DNA from: Rhizobium sp. RM
Lineage (GTDB): Bacteria > Pseudomonadota > Alphaproteobacteria > Rhizobiales > Rhizobiaceae
Reading direction: 5' to 3'
DNA length: 64,000 nucleotides
Assembly: GCF_013390595.1 (NCBI RefSeq)
Contig: NZ_JACAWV010000022.1
Coordinates: forward strand, 1,054,001-1,118,000
The position numbers were made by a program, and so were the translations under genes. Of the stretch, positions 18,435-27,386 are shown piece after piece. Numbering within the stretch: position 1 is the first letter of the stretch; the number at the start of each line of letters is the position of its first letter. The notes below the pieces were generated by a model that saw only the letters and a list, made by a program, of their open reading frames with translations, ran no database searches and had not been told where the DNA came from.

Positions 18435-19223
18435 ATGACGCATGTTCCCACCGTTCTCGTCACCGGCGCGTCGACCGGTATTGGTGCTGCCTTCGCGGAA
18501 CGTTTCGCCAGGCGCGGGCACAATCTGGTGCTTGTCGCCCGCAACAAAGCACGGATGACGGACCTCGCCGATCGCCTGAAAGCCGAAACCGGCGGCACGG
18601 TCGACATTATCGAAGCGGATCTCGCCAATCCCGTGCAGAGAGCTGTGGTGGAGGATCGGCTCCGCAACGACGCCAACATTGGCATTCTCGTCAATAATGC
18701 CGGATCAAGCCTCGCCGGCAGTTTCGTAGAGCAGACGACTGACGATATCGACCGCCTGGTGGCCCTGAACACAACGGCACTGGTACGTCTCGCACACGCA
18801 ATCGCGCCGCGCCTTGCCAAGTCCGGTGAAGGTGCAATCGTCAACATCGGTTCCGTTGTCGGCCTGGCGCCTGAATTCGGCATGCCGGTCTACGGCGCGA
18901 CAAAGGCGTTTGTCCTGCATCTTTCACAGGCACTCGCCCATCAACTCGGCCCGCAAGGCGTCTATGTGCAAGCCGTTCTTCCCGCCGCGACCCGCACAGA
19001 AATCTGGGACCATGCAGGCGTCGACGTCAACACGATGCAAAACGTGATGGAAGTGAGCGATCTGGTGGATGCGGCCCTGGTTGGTTTCGACCGGCGCGAA
19101 CCCGTAACGATCCCACCTCTGCACGATGCAGCCCAATGGAGCACTTTCGAAAACGCAAGGCAGGCAATGATCCCCGGTTATGCGCAATCCCGGCCCGCCG
19201 ATCGCTACCTGGCTGGTGTGTGA
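18435..19223 (+). CDS. Short-chain dehydrogenase/reductase
   Basis: A 262-residue NAD(P)-dependent SDR. TGASTGIG (cofactor loop), NNAG (about 85), and YGATKAF with the catalytic Tyr-x-x-x-Lys are all present, with a Ser in 'NIGSVVG' before them. The start at 18435 follows AGGAAAGAG. The substrate cannot be predicted. It forms an operon with the next gene (5 bp gap) under the divergent TetR gene, which suggests inducible reduction of a carbonyl compound. Confidence 0.92.
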   Translation: MTHVPTVLVTGASTGIGAAFAERFARRGHNLVLVARNKARMTDLADRLKAETGGTVDIIEADLANPVQRAVVEDRLRNDANIGILVNNAGSSLAGSFVEQTTDDIDRLVALNTTALVRLAHAIAPRLAKSGEGAIVNIGSVVGLAPEFGMPVYGATKAFVLHLSQALAHQLGPQGVYVQAVLPAATRTEIWDHAGVDVNTMQNVMEVSDLVDAALVGFDRREPVTIPPLHDAAQWSTFENARQAMIPGYAQSRPADRYLAGV

Positions 19224-19228
19224 CCGTC

Positions 19229-20230
19229 ATGAAGGCCTTCATCCTCGATCGTTACAGCAAGAGCCAAACACTTCGTCTCGGTGAAATGCCAGAACCCTCG
19301 CCGGGTTTGGATGACGTTCTGATCGAGGTTGAGGCCGCCGGCCTCAACCTTTTGGATTCCAAAATCCGCAGCGGGGCATTCAAGCCGATGCTGCCCTACA
19401 AGACACCCCTCGTTCTCGGTCACGATGTCGCCGGCACTGTCATCAGCGTCGGATCGAATGTGCGCGGCTTCAAGCCGGGCGATGCCGTTTACGGCCGACC
19501 GCGCGACGGCCAGATCGGTGCCTTCGCCGAGCGTATCTCGGTAAAGGCAAAGGATCTGACGCTGAAACCCGAAAGCCTGTCCATGGTGGAGGCTGCGTCA
19601 CTCCCGCTCGTTGCGCTGACTGCGTGGCAGGTGCTGGTGGAGATAGCAAGGATCAGGGCTGGCCAGAAAGTGCTGATCCATGCGGGATCGGGTGGGGTTG
19701 GAACCATTGCCATTCAGCTCGCCAAATATTTCGGCGCAACTGTCGCCACCACAGCCAGCGCGGCCAATGCAGAATTTCTTCGCAAGCTCGGCGCCGACGT
19801 CGTCATCGACTATCGCACACAAGATTTCTCTAGCTTGCTGTCGGGTTATGATGTCGTACTCAACAGCCTTGACGCAAAGACACTTGAGAAATCGCTGAAG
19901 GTGCTGAGATCAGGCGGCAAGCTCATCTCTATTTCGGGCCCACCTGATCCGGCCTTTGCCAAAACCAAAGGGCTGAGCCTACCGCTTCGCCTGTTGATGA
20001 GACTGATCAGCACCGGCATTCGCGCCAAAGCCAGACGTGCCGGCATCGAATACGCCTTCCTGTTCATGCACGCAGATGGCACTCAGCTGGAAGAGATCAG
20101 CAGGTTGATTGCAAACGGCACGATCAATCCGGTGATCGATCGCACGTTCCCGTTCGAAAAGCTGAATGAGGCTTTCTCCTACATTGAAACGGGCCGGGCA
20201 AAGGGAAAGGTCGTTGTGACGCTGAAGTGA
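19229..20230 (+). CDS. NADP-dependent quinone-oxidoreductase-like protein (medium-chain, zinc-free)
   Basis: A 333-residue MDR-family oxidoreductase. The N-terminal GroES-like domain (about 1-120) has 'GHDVAGTVISVGSNV', and the Rossmann part contains HAGSGGVGTIAIQLAKYFGA (about 150) and 'KLGADVVIDYRTQDF'. The catalytic and structural zinc cysteines of alcohol dehydrogenases are absent, as in quinone oxidoreductases and enone reductases. It starts 5 bp after the SDR stop and converges with the ExoQ-like gene. Its likely role is reduction of quinones or alpha,beta-unsaturated carbonyls in the TetR-controlled unit. Confidence 0.92.
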   Translation: MKAFILDRYSKSQTLRLGEMPEPSPGLDDVLIEVEAAGLNLLDSKIRSGAFKPMLPYKTPLVLGHDVAGTVISVGSNVRGFKPGDAVYGRPRDGQIGAFAERISVKAKDLTLKPESLSMVEAASLPLVALTAWQVLVEIARIRAGQKVLIHAGSGGVGTIAIQLAKYFGATVATTASAANAEFLRKLGADVVIDYRTQDFSSLLSGYDVVLNSLDAKTLEKSLKVLRSGGKLISISGPPDPAFAKTKGLSLPLRLLMRLISTGIRAKARRAGIEYAFLFMHADGTQLEEISRLIANGTINPVIDRTFPFEKLNEAFSYIETGRAKGKVVVTLK

Positions 20231-20244
20231 GACAGGCAGCGGCA

Positions 20245-21615
20245 TCAATCCGGCAATGCCGCCACGCGCGCTCGCGCCACGGCCGCGGGCTTTGCTCCAA
20301 TTCCCTTGACCTTGCCTGGAACGGGTACAGCAACCTCTTCATCCTCAACAAGACTGGCATGAGCCTGGAGATGCAGGCCAACGATTGCAACGATGATGAA
20401 AAACCAGACGAAGCCGGTACTCAACATGAACAGGGTTTCAAGGAAACCGTAGAGCAACGTGTAGAGCCATATGCTGACATAAAAGCGTGTGAGCGGGCTC
20501 TTGCGCACCGCTTCACTCATCTTGCCGAGATAATAAAGCGGCAGCAGGAAAATCCAGATCAACACCAGCACCAGACCGGGCACACCTGCCGCCAGCAACA
20601 GGTCGAAATAGCCATTGTGCGAATCCGGCGCGGATGTCGCCCAGGTATTGTTCTCCGTAAAGCTGCTCATCAGCGCGTCGCTTCGCCAGAACGCCTGGTA
20701 GCCATAGCCCAGCAGCGGGCTTTGACGGATATATTCGATCGACACGGTCCATATATCGGTGCGGCCCGTAAACGTCGGGTCCATGCCAAGCTTGGCCAGC
20801 ATGGCAGAAAATACAGGATCGACCGTCGTCCCTACAGTCACGGTCGCGAAGACTGCGAGCAGCGCTGCAACGACCGTGTACCGCCACTTCGGCCAGCGGA
20901 GAATGAACCAGCCGACGGAAAAGATGATCGGCATCAACCCGAGCGCCGTCTTGCCACCGGATTTCACCAAAAAGACCAACGACAGCAGAAACACCGCTAG
21001 CCCGCCGACGAATGACCATTTCTTGCAGAGATAAACGCCGACGATAATCAGGATCGACATGACCGACGCGGCTTCATTCTTGTGGCGGAACACGCCGCGC
21101 CAGTCTCCGGCAAGCAGCGGTTCCAACGCGTCCGATGCCTGATGGATGGATCGTGATGGCAGAACGATGACGCCGAAATAACAGAGAAACAAAATGGCGA
21201 GCGTACAAACCGCAAGCAATGTGGAAAAGTGCCGCTCCGTCCGGGGCAACTGCAGGAAACCGGCGGCGAGAACAAAGATGATCGCGCACATCACCAGCCG
21301 CCGCAACGAGAACATAGGAGCCTCGCCAACAAGCGATGTGAAGGCATACCAGCCGAAAATCGCCACCATCCACAAACGCGGCGCAAAAATCAGTGAGAAC
21401 GATCGCTCCTTCGCCATGAAGAGAATGAAGCTGAAAAGCAAGACGATCGCGGTAAACTGGTTCAGCAGGCTTGAGCCTGCGGCCATGGCAGAACCCGTAT
21501 AGGTCGACGACAGGGAAATGTAGGGGGAATAGCCGACCGTGAAGTAGAAGAACGTCAGGTAGAAGAGCGCGTCCCGCCAGTAGCCGTTACCATGTTCTTC
21601 TTTCGCTTCGGCCAT
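20245..21615 (-). CDS. ExoQ-like O-antigen ligase/polymerase (first paralogue)
   Basis: A 456-residue integral membrane protein with about 10-12 hydrophobic segments and the large periplasmic loop of the Wzy_C/O-antigen-ligase family, seen in 'LAGDWRGVFRHKNEAAS' (about 170), 'GMDPTFTGRTDIW' and 'LLGYGYQAFW'. These motifs match ExoQ, which polymerises exopolysaccharide repeat units in rhizobia. A 50-residue hydrophilic tail with basic and Ala-rich sequence is unusual. It is the left end of the exopolysaccharide locus and has a clear paralogue at 25826-27121. Polymerase or ligase cannot be told apart from sequence. Confidence 0.9.
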   Translation of the reverse strand: MAEAKEEHGNGYWRDALFYLTFFYFTVGYSPYISLSSTYTGSAMAAGSSLLNQFTAIVLLFSFILFMAKERSFSLIFAPRLWMVAIFGWYAFTSLVGEAPMFSLRRLVMCAIIFVLAAGFLQLPRTERHFSTLLAVCTLAILFLCYFGVIVLPSRSIHQASDALEPLLAGDWRGVFRHKNEAASVMSILIIVGVYLCKKWSFVGGLAVFLLSLVFLVKSGGKTALGLMPIIFSVGWFILRWPKWRYTVVAALLAVFATVTVGTTVDPVFSAMLAKLGMDPTFTGRTDIWTVSIEYIRQSPLLGYGYQAFWRSDALMSSFTENNTWATSAPDSHNGYFDLLLAAGVPGLVLVLIWIFLLPLYYLGKMSEAVRKSPLTRFYVSIWLYTLLYGFLETLFMLSTGFVWFFIIVAIVGLHLQAHASLVEDEEVAVPVPGKVKGIGAKPAAVARARVAALPD

Positions 21616-22040
21616 AAGAGGTTTTTCTCTCTCCCGTTTCAGCGCACCCGTCGTCCGGACCGACGTTGCTCATACCTTTCCGCAACGGCCCCGACATCCC
21701 TAACAAGGATTATAATATGATACACGGAAATCGTGCAGTCTTATTTTGGTTCGATCCGGTATGTTGAGCCTCTGAGATGCCAGCTTTGATGAACATGGTT
21801 AAATCGGCTGCGATCATTAGGGACCTGCCGCTTCAGCTTGAAGTTGCTAGCGGAATTGAACCAACAGGTGAGCATCCGACACAGGATTACCACCGATCAA
21901 CAGCACTTGGGTGCTCGGCGACTATCGGAATTTCATTGCCAACGGCCTAAATCTCCGTTTTTATGTGTGATATTAACATTCCGAAATATATTTCCTGTTT
22001 TAGTAATGCCTAAGATATCGACAAGTGCGGGAATCTGACG
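21616..22040. other. Divergent promoter region of the exopolysaccharide locus
   Basis: 425 bp separate the leftward ExoQ-like gene from the rightward GNAT gene. No credible coding frame is present. AT-rich tracts near 21715 (ATTATAATATGATA) could provide a -10 element for the leftward gene, and another AT-rich patch lies at 21960-22000. No terminator or clear operator was seen. Confidence 0.45.
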
Positions 22041-23198
22041 GTGAACGTTCAGACACAGACCAGCAAGAGCGATGTAGGCAGAAGCTGCGAAGCTGGTGCC
22101 GGACATCGCACGTCCGGCGTGCGCCCCATGCACAAGGACGATGTTGACGCGGTTGAAAAGCTGATCAATTCGGCCTTCGGAAAAACGCAGCGCAATGCAA
22201 CTTTCGATTTTCGTTCTTATATCCGGAACGTCTTTTTCGGCAGCCCGATCTACGACCCCGCTCACGGCAGTATCGTCTACGACATCGGCGACCAACAGAT
22301 AACCAGCGTCGTTCTTGCCCTACCGATGCGTTTTGTCGTCCATCGTGAACGCATCGTCGGGCGTTTGCTGTGTGCCTTCGCTTCGGACGCTGAAAAAGGC
22401 GCTGCAGGTGCGGCGCGCCTTTCCCGAAGCATGCGACCGTCACAGCAGGACCTGTGCTTCACTGATACATCCTCGCCGGTGAGTGCCGATCACTGCCTCG
22501 CAATCGGCGGCATCATTTTGCCGGTTGAAAGCCTGCAATGGCACAAAGCATTGAAACCATTGTCGAGCATGGCATTGCGACTGGGTCGCCGGGTCAGATT
22601 GGCCGGTTCCAGACCCGTTCTTGCCGCACTTGGATTTGCCGACCGTGTCTTGCGCGGATGGAAGCGCGGGATACGACCGAAAGGCATCGAAGGCCTGACC
22701 GTCAGACCCGCCGATTTCGAAACATTCCGTCTGCATGCGCTGCCGATGATCGAGCGATTTTCCGTTCGCCCCGAATGGTCGAGCGAGGAATTCCATTGGC
22801 TGGTCGAGATGGCGAAGACCAATGAAAGCATGGGAAAACTGAACTGCCGCACTGTCGAAGATCGCGATGGCAAGGCGATTGGCGCGGTTCTGTACTTCGG
22901 GCATCCGGGAAGAACGGCTTATGTGCTGAACATCGTCACAGCGGCAAGCCGCGAAAACGATGTGCTAAGCCAGCTTTTCCGTCATCTCGATGATGAAAAT
23001 TATGCCCATGTGACGGGCATGTCCCAGTCATTCCTGATGAACGCTCTCTATCGCCACAACCAGATGACCTTCCGACATCGAGGTTATTTCTGCGTGACGA
23101 CGCGCGATGAGGCACTCAAGGATAGCGCGCTTCGTGGCGATATCTATGTCGGCGGCCTCGCCTCCGAAAGCTGGAGCCGACTTATTACGGACTTCTAG
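22041..23198 (+). CDS. GNAT-fold acyltransferase, probably two-domain
   Basis: A 385-residue protein that begins at GTG 22041. Residues about 28-130 form an N-terminal GNAT-like half ('GVRPMHKDDVDAVEKLINSA') and about 225-370 a second half ('VRPADFETFRLHALPMIERF', 'AIGAVLYFGHPGRTAYVLNI'). No signal or membrane segment is present. Acetyl or other acyl groups decorate many rhizobial polysaccharides and the gene sits inside the polysaccharide locus, so it may act on a sugar nucleotide or lipid-linked intermediate. That role is inference; amino-acid N-acylation as in PEP-CTERM/FemAB-like enzymes is an alternative. Confidence 0.75.
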   Translation: MNVQTQTSKSDVGRSCEAGAGHRTSGVRPMHKDDVDAVEKLINSAFGKTQRNATFDFRSYIRNVFFGSPIYDPAHGSIVYDIGDQQITSVVLALPMRFVVHRERIVGRLLCAFASDAEKGAAGAARLSRSMRPSQQDLCFTDTSSPVSADHCLAIGGIILPVESLQWHKALKPLSSMALRLGRRVRLAGSRPVLAALGFADRVLRGWKRGIRPKGIEGLTVRPADFETFRLHALPMIERFSVRPEWSSEEFHWLVEMAKTNESMGKLNCRTVEDRDGKAIGAVLYFGHPGRTAYVLNIVTAASRENDVLSQLFRHLDDENYAHVTGMSQSFLMNALYRHNQMTFRHRGYFCVTTRDEALKDSALRGDIYVGGLASESWSRLITDF

Positions 23199-23204
23199 GC
23201 TCGC

Positions 23205-23423
23205 TTATTCTTCCTCTGGAACAAGCCCGTCATAGACTTCCAGCAAGGCGGCTGCGATCGCCGCACCGAGAGCGTTTCCTGCGTCGCGGATACCGGCTTC
23301 GTCCATATCGCGCACCGCGACTGCGAGGTCAGACGCTTCGCTGGCGACGATCAGCTTGGCGCGTTCGATAGCCCAGAGGCCAAAGTCTCCTCGGTTGTCG
23401 ATGGATATGGTTTCCGTGCTCAC
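23205..23423 (-). CDS. Small conserved-looking hypothetical protein
   Basis: A 72-residue acidic protein starting at GTG 23423, chosen because GGAGA lies six bases upstream; the longer frame has no ribosome site. It is rich in Ala/Glu/Asp with a helical pattern ('LWAIERAKLIVASEASDLAV') and ends GLVPEEE. It converges with the GNAT gene (6 bp gap). No domain recognised. Codon use fits the local genes, so I believe it is real. Confidence 0.6.
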   Translation of the reverse strand: MSTETISIDNRGDFGLWAIERAKLIVASEASDLAVAVRDMDEAGIRDAGNALGAAIAAALLEVYDGLVPEEE

Positions 23424-23686
23424 AAGGCGTCTCCGTTTCGATCTGTCAGAACATTTTTTTATAAAACCAAACCGCCCTAAACCACAGAATGCGGGAATTT
23501 GCACGGCTTTCCCGCGAGCTTACCATTTTAGCAAGGCGAAATATGACCTTTCTCACAGGCGTTTATAAAAATATTAATGATAGTTATTCGTAGTGTTTGA
23601 AAGCTTGTGCCGTAGCATGCAAATGACCTAACAAAGAAACGATGGCCACCTTGGACGCCGGAAAAAATTCGACAGGGGAAAACATC

Positions 23687-24526
23687 ATGGATGTGGAAAG
23701 GCCGAACATAATTTGGCCTACGGTCCCGCTTGCGACGCTACCGATCGTCGACGCAACCATGGAAGAAACCGCCGAGGACTTCATTCGCCGGGCGTCCACG
23801 CCGCGTGCGCCTGACGAGAAACCCTTCTATTCGACATCCGCCAACGGCCAGGTCATTGCGCTCTGCCACCAGGACGCCCAGTTCGACAGCATCTTGCGCC
23901 AGGCAGACCAGATCCACGCCGACGGCATGTCGCTGGTGATTTTTTCGCGACATTTCAGTGCCAGGGCACTGAGGGAGCGCATCGCAACCACCGACCTCGT
24001 CCACACCGTCGCCAAGCGCGCGGAAGAGACCGGCGCACGGTTTTATTTTCTCGGTGGTTCGGAGGACGTAAACCGCACCGCAGTCGCGGAAATGCAGAAG
24101 CTTTATCCGCGTCTCGTCTTTGCTGGTCGGCAAAACGGTTATTTCAAGGAACATGAGGAAGACGCTGTCGTCAAAAACATCGTTGCGTCGCAGCCCGATA
24201 TTCTTTGGATCGGCTTTGGCATACCGCTTGAACAGCGTTTCGTCGCACGCAATCTCAACAAACTGGCCGGCATCGCAGTCATAAAAACCTGCGGTGGACT
24301 GTTCGACTTCATTGCCGGCAAGAACTCCAGAGCGCCACAATGGATGCAGGATATGGGACTGGAATGGCTCTATCGAGCCATGCTGGAACCCAGACGCCTT
24401 GGAAAACGCTATTTGCTTACGAACCCTGTCGCGATTTACGCAATGCTGAAGCATCGCGACAGGATGCCAAATAAATCCCGGTCCACGACACGTACGGATG
24501 CCAAGGAAGCAAAGAAAAGCAACTGA
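23687..24526 (+). CDS. WecG/TagA/CpsF-family glycosyltransferase (GT26)
   Basis: The ATG at 23687 with AGGGGA seven bases upstream gives 279 residues; an ATG at 23642 is possible. Signature features are 'QADQIHADGMSLVIFSRHF', then RFYFLGGSEDVN (about 125), 'DILWIGFGIPLEQRFVARN' (about 180) and 'CGGLFDFIAGKNSRAPQWMQ' (about 210), which match WecG/TagA enzymes. These transfer a sugar to a polyprenyl-diphosphate-linked first sugar on the cytoplasmic face of the membrane. It probably adds the second sugar of the exopolysaccharide unit. The initiating transferase (ExoY/WbaP type) is not in the window. Confidence 0.93.
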   Translation: MDVERPNIIWPTVPLATLPIVDATMEETAEDFIRRASTPRAPDEKPFYSTSANGQVIALCHQDAQFDSILRQADQIHADGMSLVIFSRHFSARALRERIATTDLVHTVAKRAEETGARFYFLGGSEDVNRTAVAEMQKLYPRLVFAGRQNGYFKEHEEDAVVKNIVASQPDILWIGFGIPLEQRFVARNLNKLAGIAVIKTCGGLFDFIAGKNSRAPQWMQDMGLEWLYRAMLEPRRLGKRYLLTNPVAIYAMLKHRDRMPNKSRSTTRTDAKEAKKSN

Positions 24527-24759
24527 ACCTTGCGGCTCAAAACAGTCAAACAAAAATCACAAGCTATTGAAATATTTAAATATTGGAAATAACGAGCAGG
24601 TCGAATCCAACAACGGCATTGCAAAAAAACAACATACTTTCCAGCAATACGCCTTCTAAAAAATGACCTGTAGGAAATTCGATTGCAACTCACGACAACA
24701 GGTCTACACTAAAAAGATATTATAAATTTATTCGAATCAAATGCATATTGGGGACGTCA

Positions 24760-25035
24760 ATGTTGACTACGGCCATTTCTATTCTTGTATATGGCATCGG
24801 CACCGTTACCTCACTTGCCATGACCTATATCGAGGGCGCACGTCGAGATAAGGAGTGGGATGTCTACCGCATCAGCGGCATCATCCTGTGTTTCTTCTGG
24901 CCTCTGCTACTGCCGGTTTTCATCGTAACCGCCTTCTTGTCGATGTACGGACGAGGAAAGCGACATTCGGCCAGCAGCAAGTCTATCAGCGCTGAAAAAA
25001 CGCTCGTCGCGCCGCGAATTTCCCCGCGCGCCTAA
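24760..25035 (+). CDS. Small inner-membrane protein in the polysaccharide locus
   Basis: 91 residues from ATG 24760 (GGGGAC upstream). Two hydrophobic segments (about 3-22 and 42-64) flank a charged hinge, 'IEGARRDKEWDVYR', and the tail is basic. No known domain. It lies between the WecG-like and deacetylase genes, 234 bp after the former. An AT-rich palindromic tract (AATATTTAAATATT near 24573) in that spacer may belong to its promoter. Function unknown. Confidence 0.6.
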   Translation: MLTTAISILVYGIGTVTSLAMTYIEGARRDKEWDVYRISGIILCFFWPLLLPVFIVTAFLSMYGRGKRHSASSKSISAEKTLVAPRISPRA

Positions 25036-25048
25036 GACGGACAAGAGA

Positions 25049-25801
25049 TCACAGACCAAGTGTGCTTGCAGCCGCTTCAACAGTCATGACCTTTGCCCCT
25101 CCCGACACTGCCGACCGAACAAGGTCGCGAAGCTTTGTCTCCGGGCATCCGTAAAAGCTTGGAGTCGATGAAACGTCATGGGTGAAAAAGATCAGCCATC
25201 CGCCAGTTTGCAGCACCTCGGCAAGCCAGCGATCGGCAGCATCGAGATAGGTCTGATCGGGCCTCAACTCAACAGCCGCAAGATTGTGCAGGTCGGTCCT
25301 GCCCTTATTGATGCCTGGCATGATGCTGCGCGCAGTTTTGAACCTTTTGCGCAGTAAAGGCTGCATTAACGGCGACGCCATACCGAAAGGAACGGAGAAG
25401 TTTCGAGGCCCACTCATTCCGTCGAACGCAGCCAGTGCCTTATCGTTTCGCTCCAGATCTGCCGCGAGCTCCGAGCGGGAAAAGCTTGAAAGTTTTCGAT
25501 GGGAATAGGTATGGCAGGCGAGTTCGTGCCCCTTGGCAACGAGGTCAGCGCAGCCCTGAGCAGGGACCATTTTGCGCTCATTATCATACCCGTCGACGAA
25601 ATTTCCGGAGATGTAAAACGTTCCACGAGCTCCCTCCTCCTCGAGAATGCGCGCTCCGTTTGTCCAGGAACTCTCCGGCACGTCGTCAAAAGTGAAAGAA
25701 ACAATCGGTGAGGCTGCCTCGACCTGTACGGCCGGCCCCGGAAAATATCGCACGAGCCGGTTGTTAATCCGGTCGGCCAGCGTCCCTATTTTCTGCGTCA
25801 T
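25049..25801 (-). CDS. Polysaccharide deacetylase (NodB homology, CE4)
   Basis: A 250-residue protein. SFTFDDVP (about 32-39) carries the metal Asp pair, and HTYSHRKL (about 97-104) the metal histidines of CE4 deacetylases. 'FSVPFG' and 'LIFFTHDV' are the later motifs. No signal peptide is obvious, so it may act in the cytoplasm or be exported another way. CE4 enzymes remove N- or O-acetyl groups from glycans. It shares strand and close spacing (24 bp) with the second ExoQ-like gene upstream of it, which suggests they are co-transcribed and that it edits the same polymer. Confidence 0.92.
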   Translation of the reverse strand: MTQKIGTLADRINNRLVRYFPGPAVQVEAASPIVSFTFDDVPESSWTNGARILEEEGARGTFYISGNFVDGYDNERKMVPAQGCADLVAKGHELACHTYSHRKLSSFSRSELAADLERNDKALAAFDGMSGPRNFSVPFGMASPLMQPLLRKRFKTARSIMPGINKGRTDLHNLAAVELRPDQTYLDAADRWLAEVLQTGGWLIFFTHDVSSTPSFYGCPETKLRDLVRSAVSGGAKVMTVEAAASTLGL

Positions 25802-25825
25802 CCACAGCCCCCCGGCGTGTCTGAG

Positions 25826-27121
25826 TTACTGTCCTTCTTCAAGTACATTGTGAGCCTGATGTCTCAAACAATACACGGCAATCAGAAGAGAAGACCAGAT
25901 AGGCCCTGTTCCGGTAAAGAAATTACTCTCAAGGCACGAAGAAAGAAGGGCGTAGACCCAGATTCGCGCAAAAAGTGTTGTCAGTGCGGGATAAGTGCCA
26001 CGGTCGACGGCGCGTCTGAAGTTGTTCGCCGGTATGATGACCAGCCATATGATAGTGAGGATGAAAGCCGGAATTCCGCCATTCAGCAGGCTTTCGATGT
26101 AACCGTTGTGTGCGTGATAGGCGGAAACAGCCCAGGTCCCGGCAATATCGCCCTGCGAAAGAAGCCTCTCGCTTGCCCAGAATGCCTGGAAGCCCTGACC
26201 GAAAATCGGCGATTGCGCAAACGTGTCAAAAGACAGACGCCATATGTCCGTTCTGCCTGTGAAGGTGGAATCGATACCAACGCTCTCCACCAGATTCTGG
26301 ATGCTGGGAAAATAGGTTGAGCCAACTGCGAGAATGTTGAGAAAGGCCAGCAGGCCGCCGATCATCAGCAGCGTACGGTTGGCATGTCGTTCCATAATCC
26401 AGACGAGCGCAATGGAGACGGGCAACAACATCGCCGCAGTCTTGCCATTGGTTTTCCAGAGGAAGAAACCCGCCAGCAGCGCGATGGCGATACCCCCCAT
26501 TGTCGACCAGGCGCTGCGCAAATAAAGCCCGATCATGAAAAGGATAATCATCGCCGGCGCGGCAGCATTCTTGTGATTGAAGACGCCGCGCCAATCACCC
26601 GCGAGGGCTTTTTCATCAAGATCGTATGGTTGGTGGATCGCCCGTGAACTCAAAAAAATCACGCCGAGATAACATACCACCAGAAGGATGATCGCAAAAA
26701 TGGCCATCATCCGATCGAACTGCTTGCGATCCTGCGGCATCACCACGAGGACACTGGTGATAAAGCACAACAGACCCGTGAAAGTAAGCCGCTGCAACGA
26801 AGTGCCGGGCTGCGCGCCAACAACGGAGCAGATCGCCAGCCAGCCAAACAGCAGCAAGATCGGCAATCGGGGTCGCAGCAGCAGGCCCGTCAATCTGTGG
26901 CGCAAGGCAAACACGCCGAGCAGCGCTGCGATAGCCAGCCCCAGAAGTTGATTGGCCGCCGCATGCGGAACAGGCGGCGCTGCGAGATTTTCAAACGGTG
27001 CGACGGAAATCCAGACATAGAGCAGCGTGACGACAAAAAAAGCCGCATCACGCCGGCTGCCGCCAAGCGGAATAGCGCCATCGCTCAAGCGAACCGGCTG
27101 CGTATCAGCGAAACGCGGCAT
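25826..27121 (-). CDS. ExoQ-like O-antigen ligase/polymerase (second paralogue)
   Basis: A 431-residue multi-pass membrane protein, paralogous to the gene at 20245-21615. It shares 'GDWRGVFNHKNAAAPAM', 'GIDSTFTGRTDIWRLSF', 'GQGFQAFWASERLL' and 'HNGYIESLLNGGIPAF' in the same order and spacing. It lacks the long C-terminal tail of the first copy and ends VLEEGQ. Both belong to the Wzy_C family. Two such proteins in one locus suggest that one polymerises and the other ligates, or that two polymers are made. Confidence 0.9.
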   Translation of the reverse strand: MPRFADTQPVRLSDGAIPLGGSRRDAAFFVVTLLYVWISVAPFENLAAPPVPHAAANQLLGLAIAALLGVFALRHRLTGLLLRPRLPILLLFGWLAICSVVGAQPGTSLQRLTFTGLLCFITSVLVVMPQDRKQFDRMMAIFAIILLVVCYLGVIFLSSRAIHQPYDLDEKALAGDWRGVFNHKNAAAPAMIILFMIGLYLRSAWSTMGGIAIALLAGFFLWKTNGKTAAMLLPVSIALVWIMERHANRTLLMIGGLLAFLNILAVGSTYFPSIQNLVESVGIDSTFTGRTDIWRLSFDTFAQSPIFGQGFQAFWASERLLSQGDIAGTWAVSAYHAHNGYIESLLNGGIPAFILTIIWLVIIPANNFRRAVDRGTYPALTTLFARIWVYALLSSCLESNFFTGTGPIWSSLLIAVYCLRHQAHNVLEEGQ

Positions 27122-27386
27122 TTTCGCCTGCCTCCGGCGCAGCTAAACGGATCATTGCCCTGCCTTGCGATGAACAGAGACGTTCTTTTTGGGAATCTGT
27201 CGTGTTCGAACAGCTATAAACGGTCGTTATCATCATTATTGTGCAATTGCTTTAACCCTCTCTTACCGCAGAACGGCTAAGACAGGGGAAATTACCGCTC
27301 AAACCATTTAGATGTGCAAGTCATTTTAGCGGGACAGCCATGTTACATGACGTAACCAGGCAACGTCTGAACACAGGGAGACTTAG

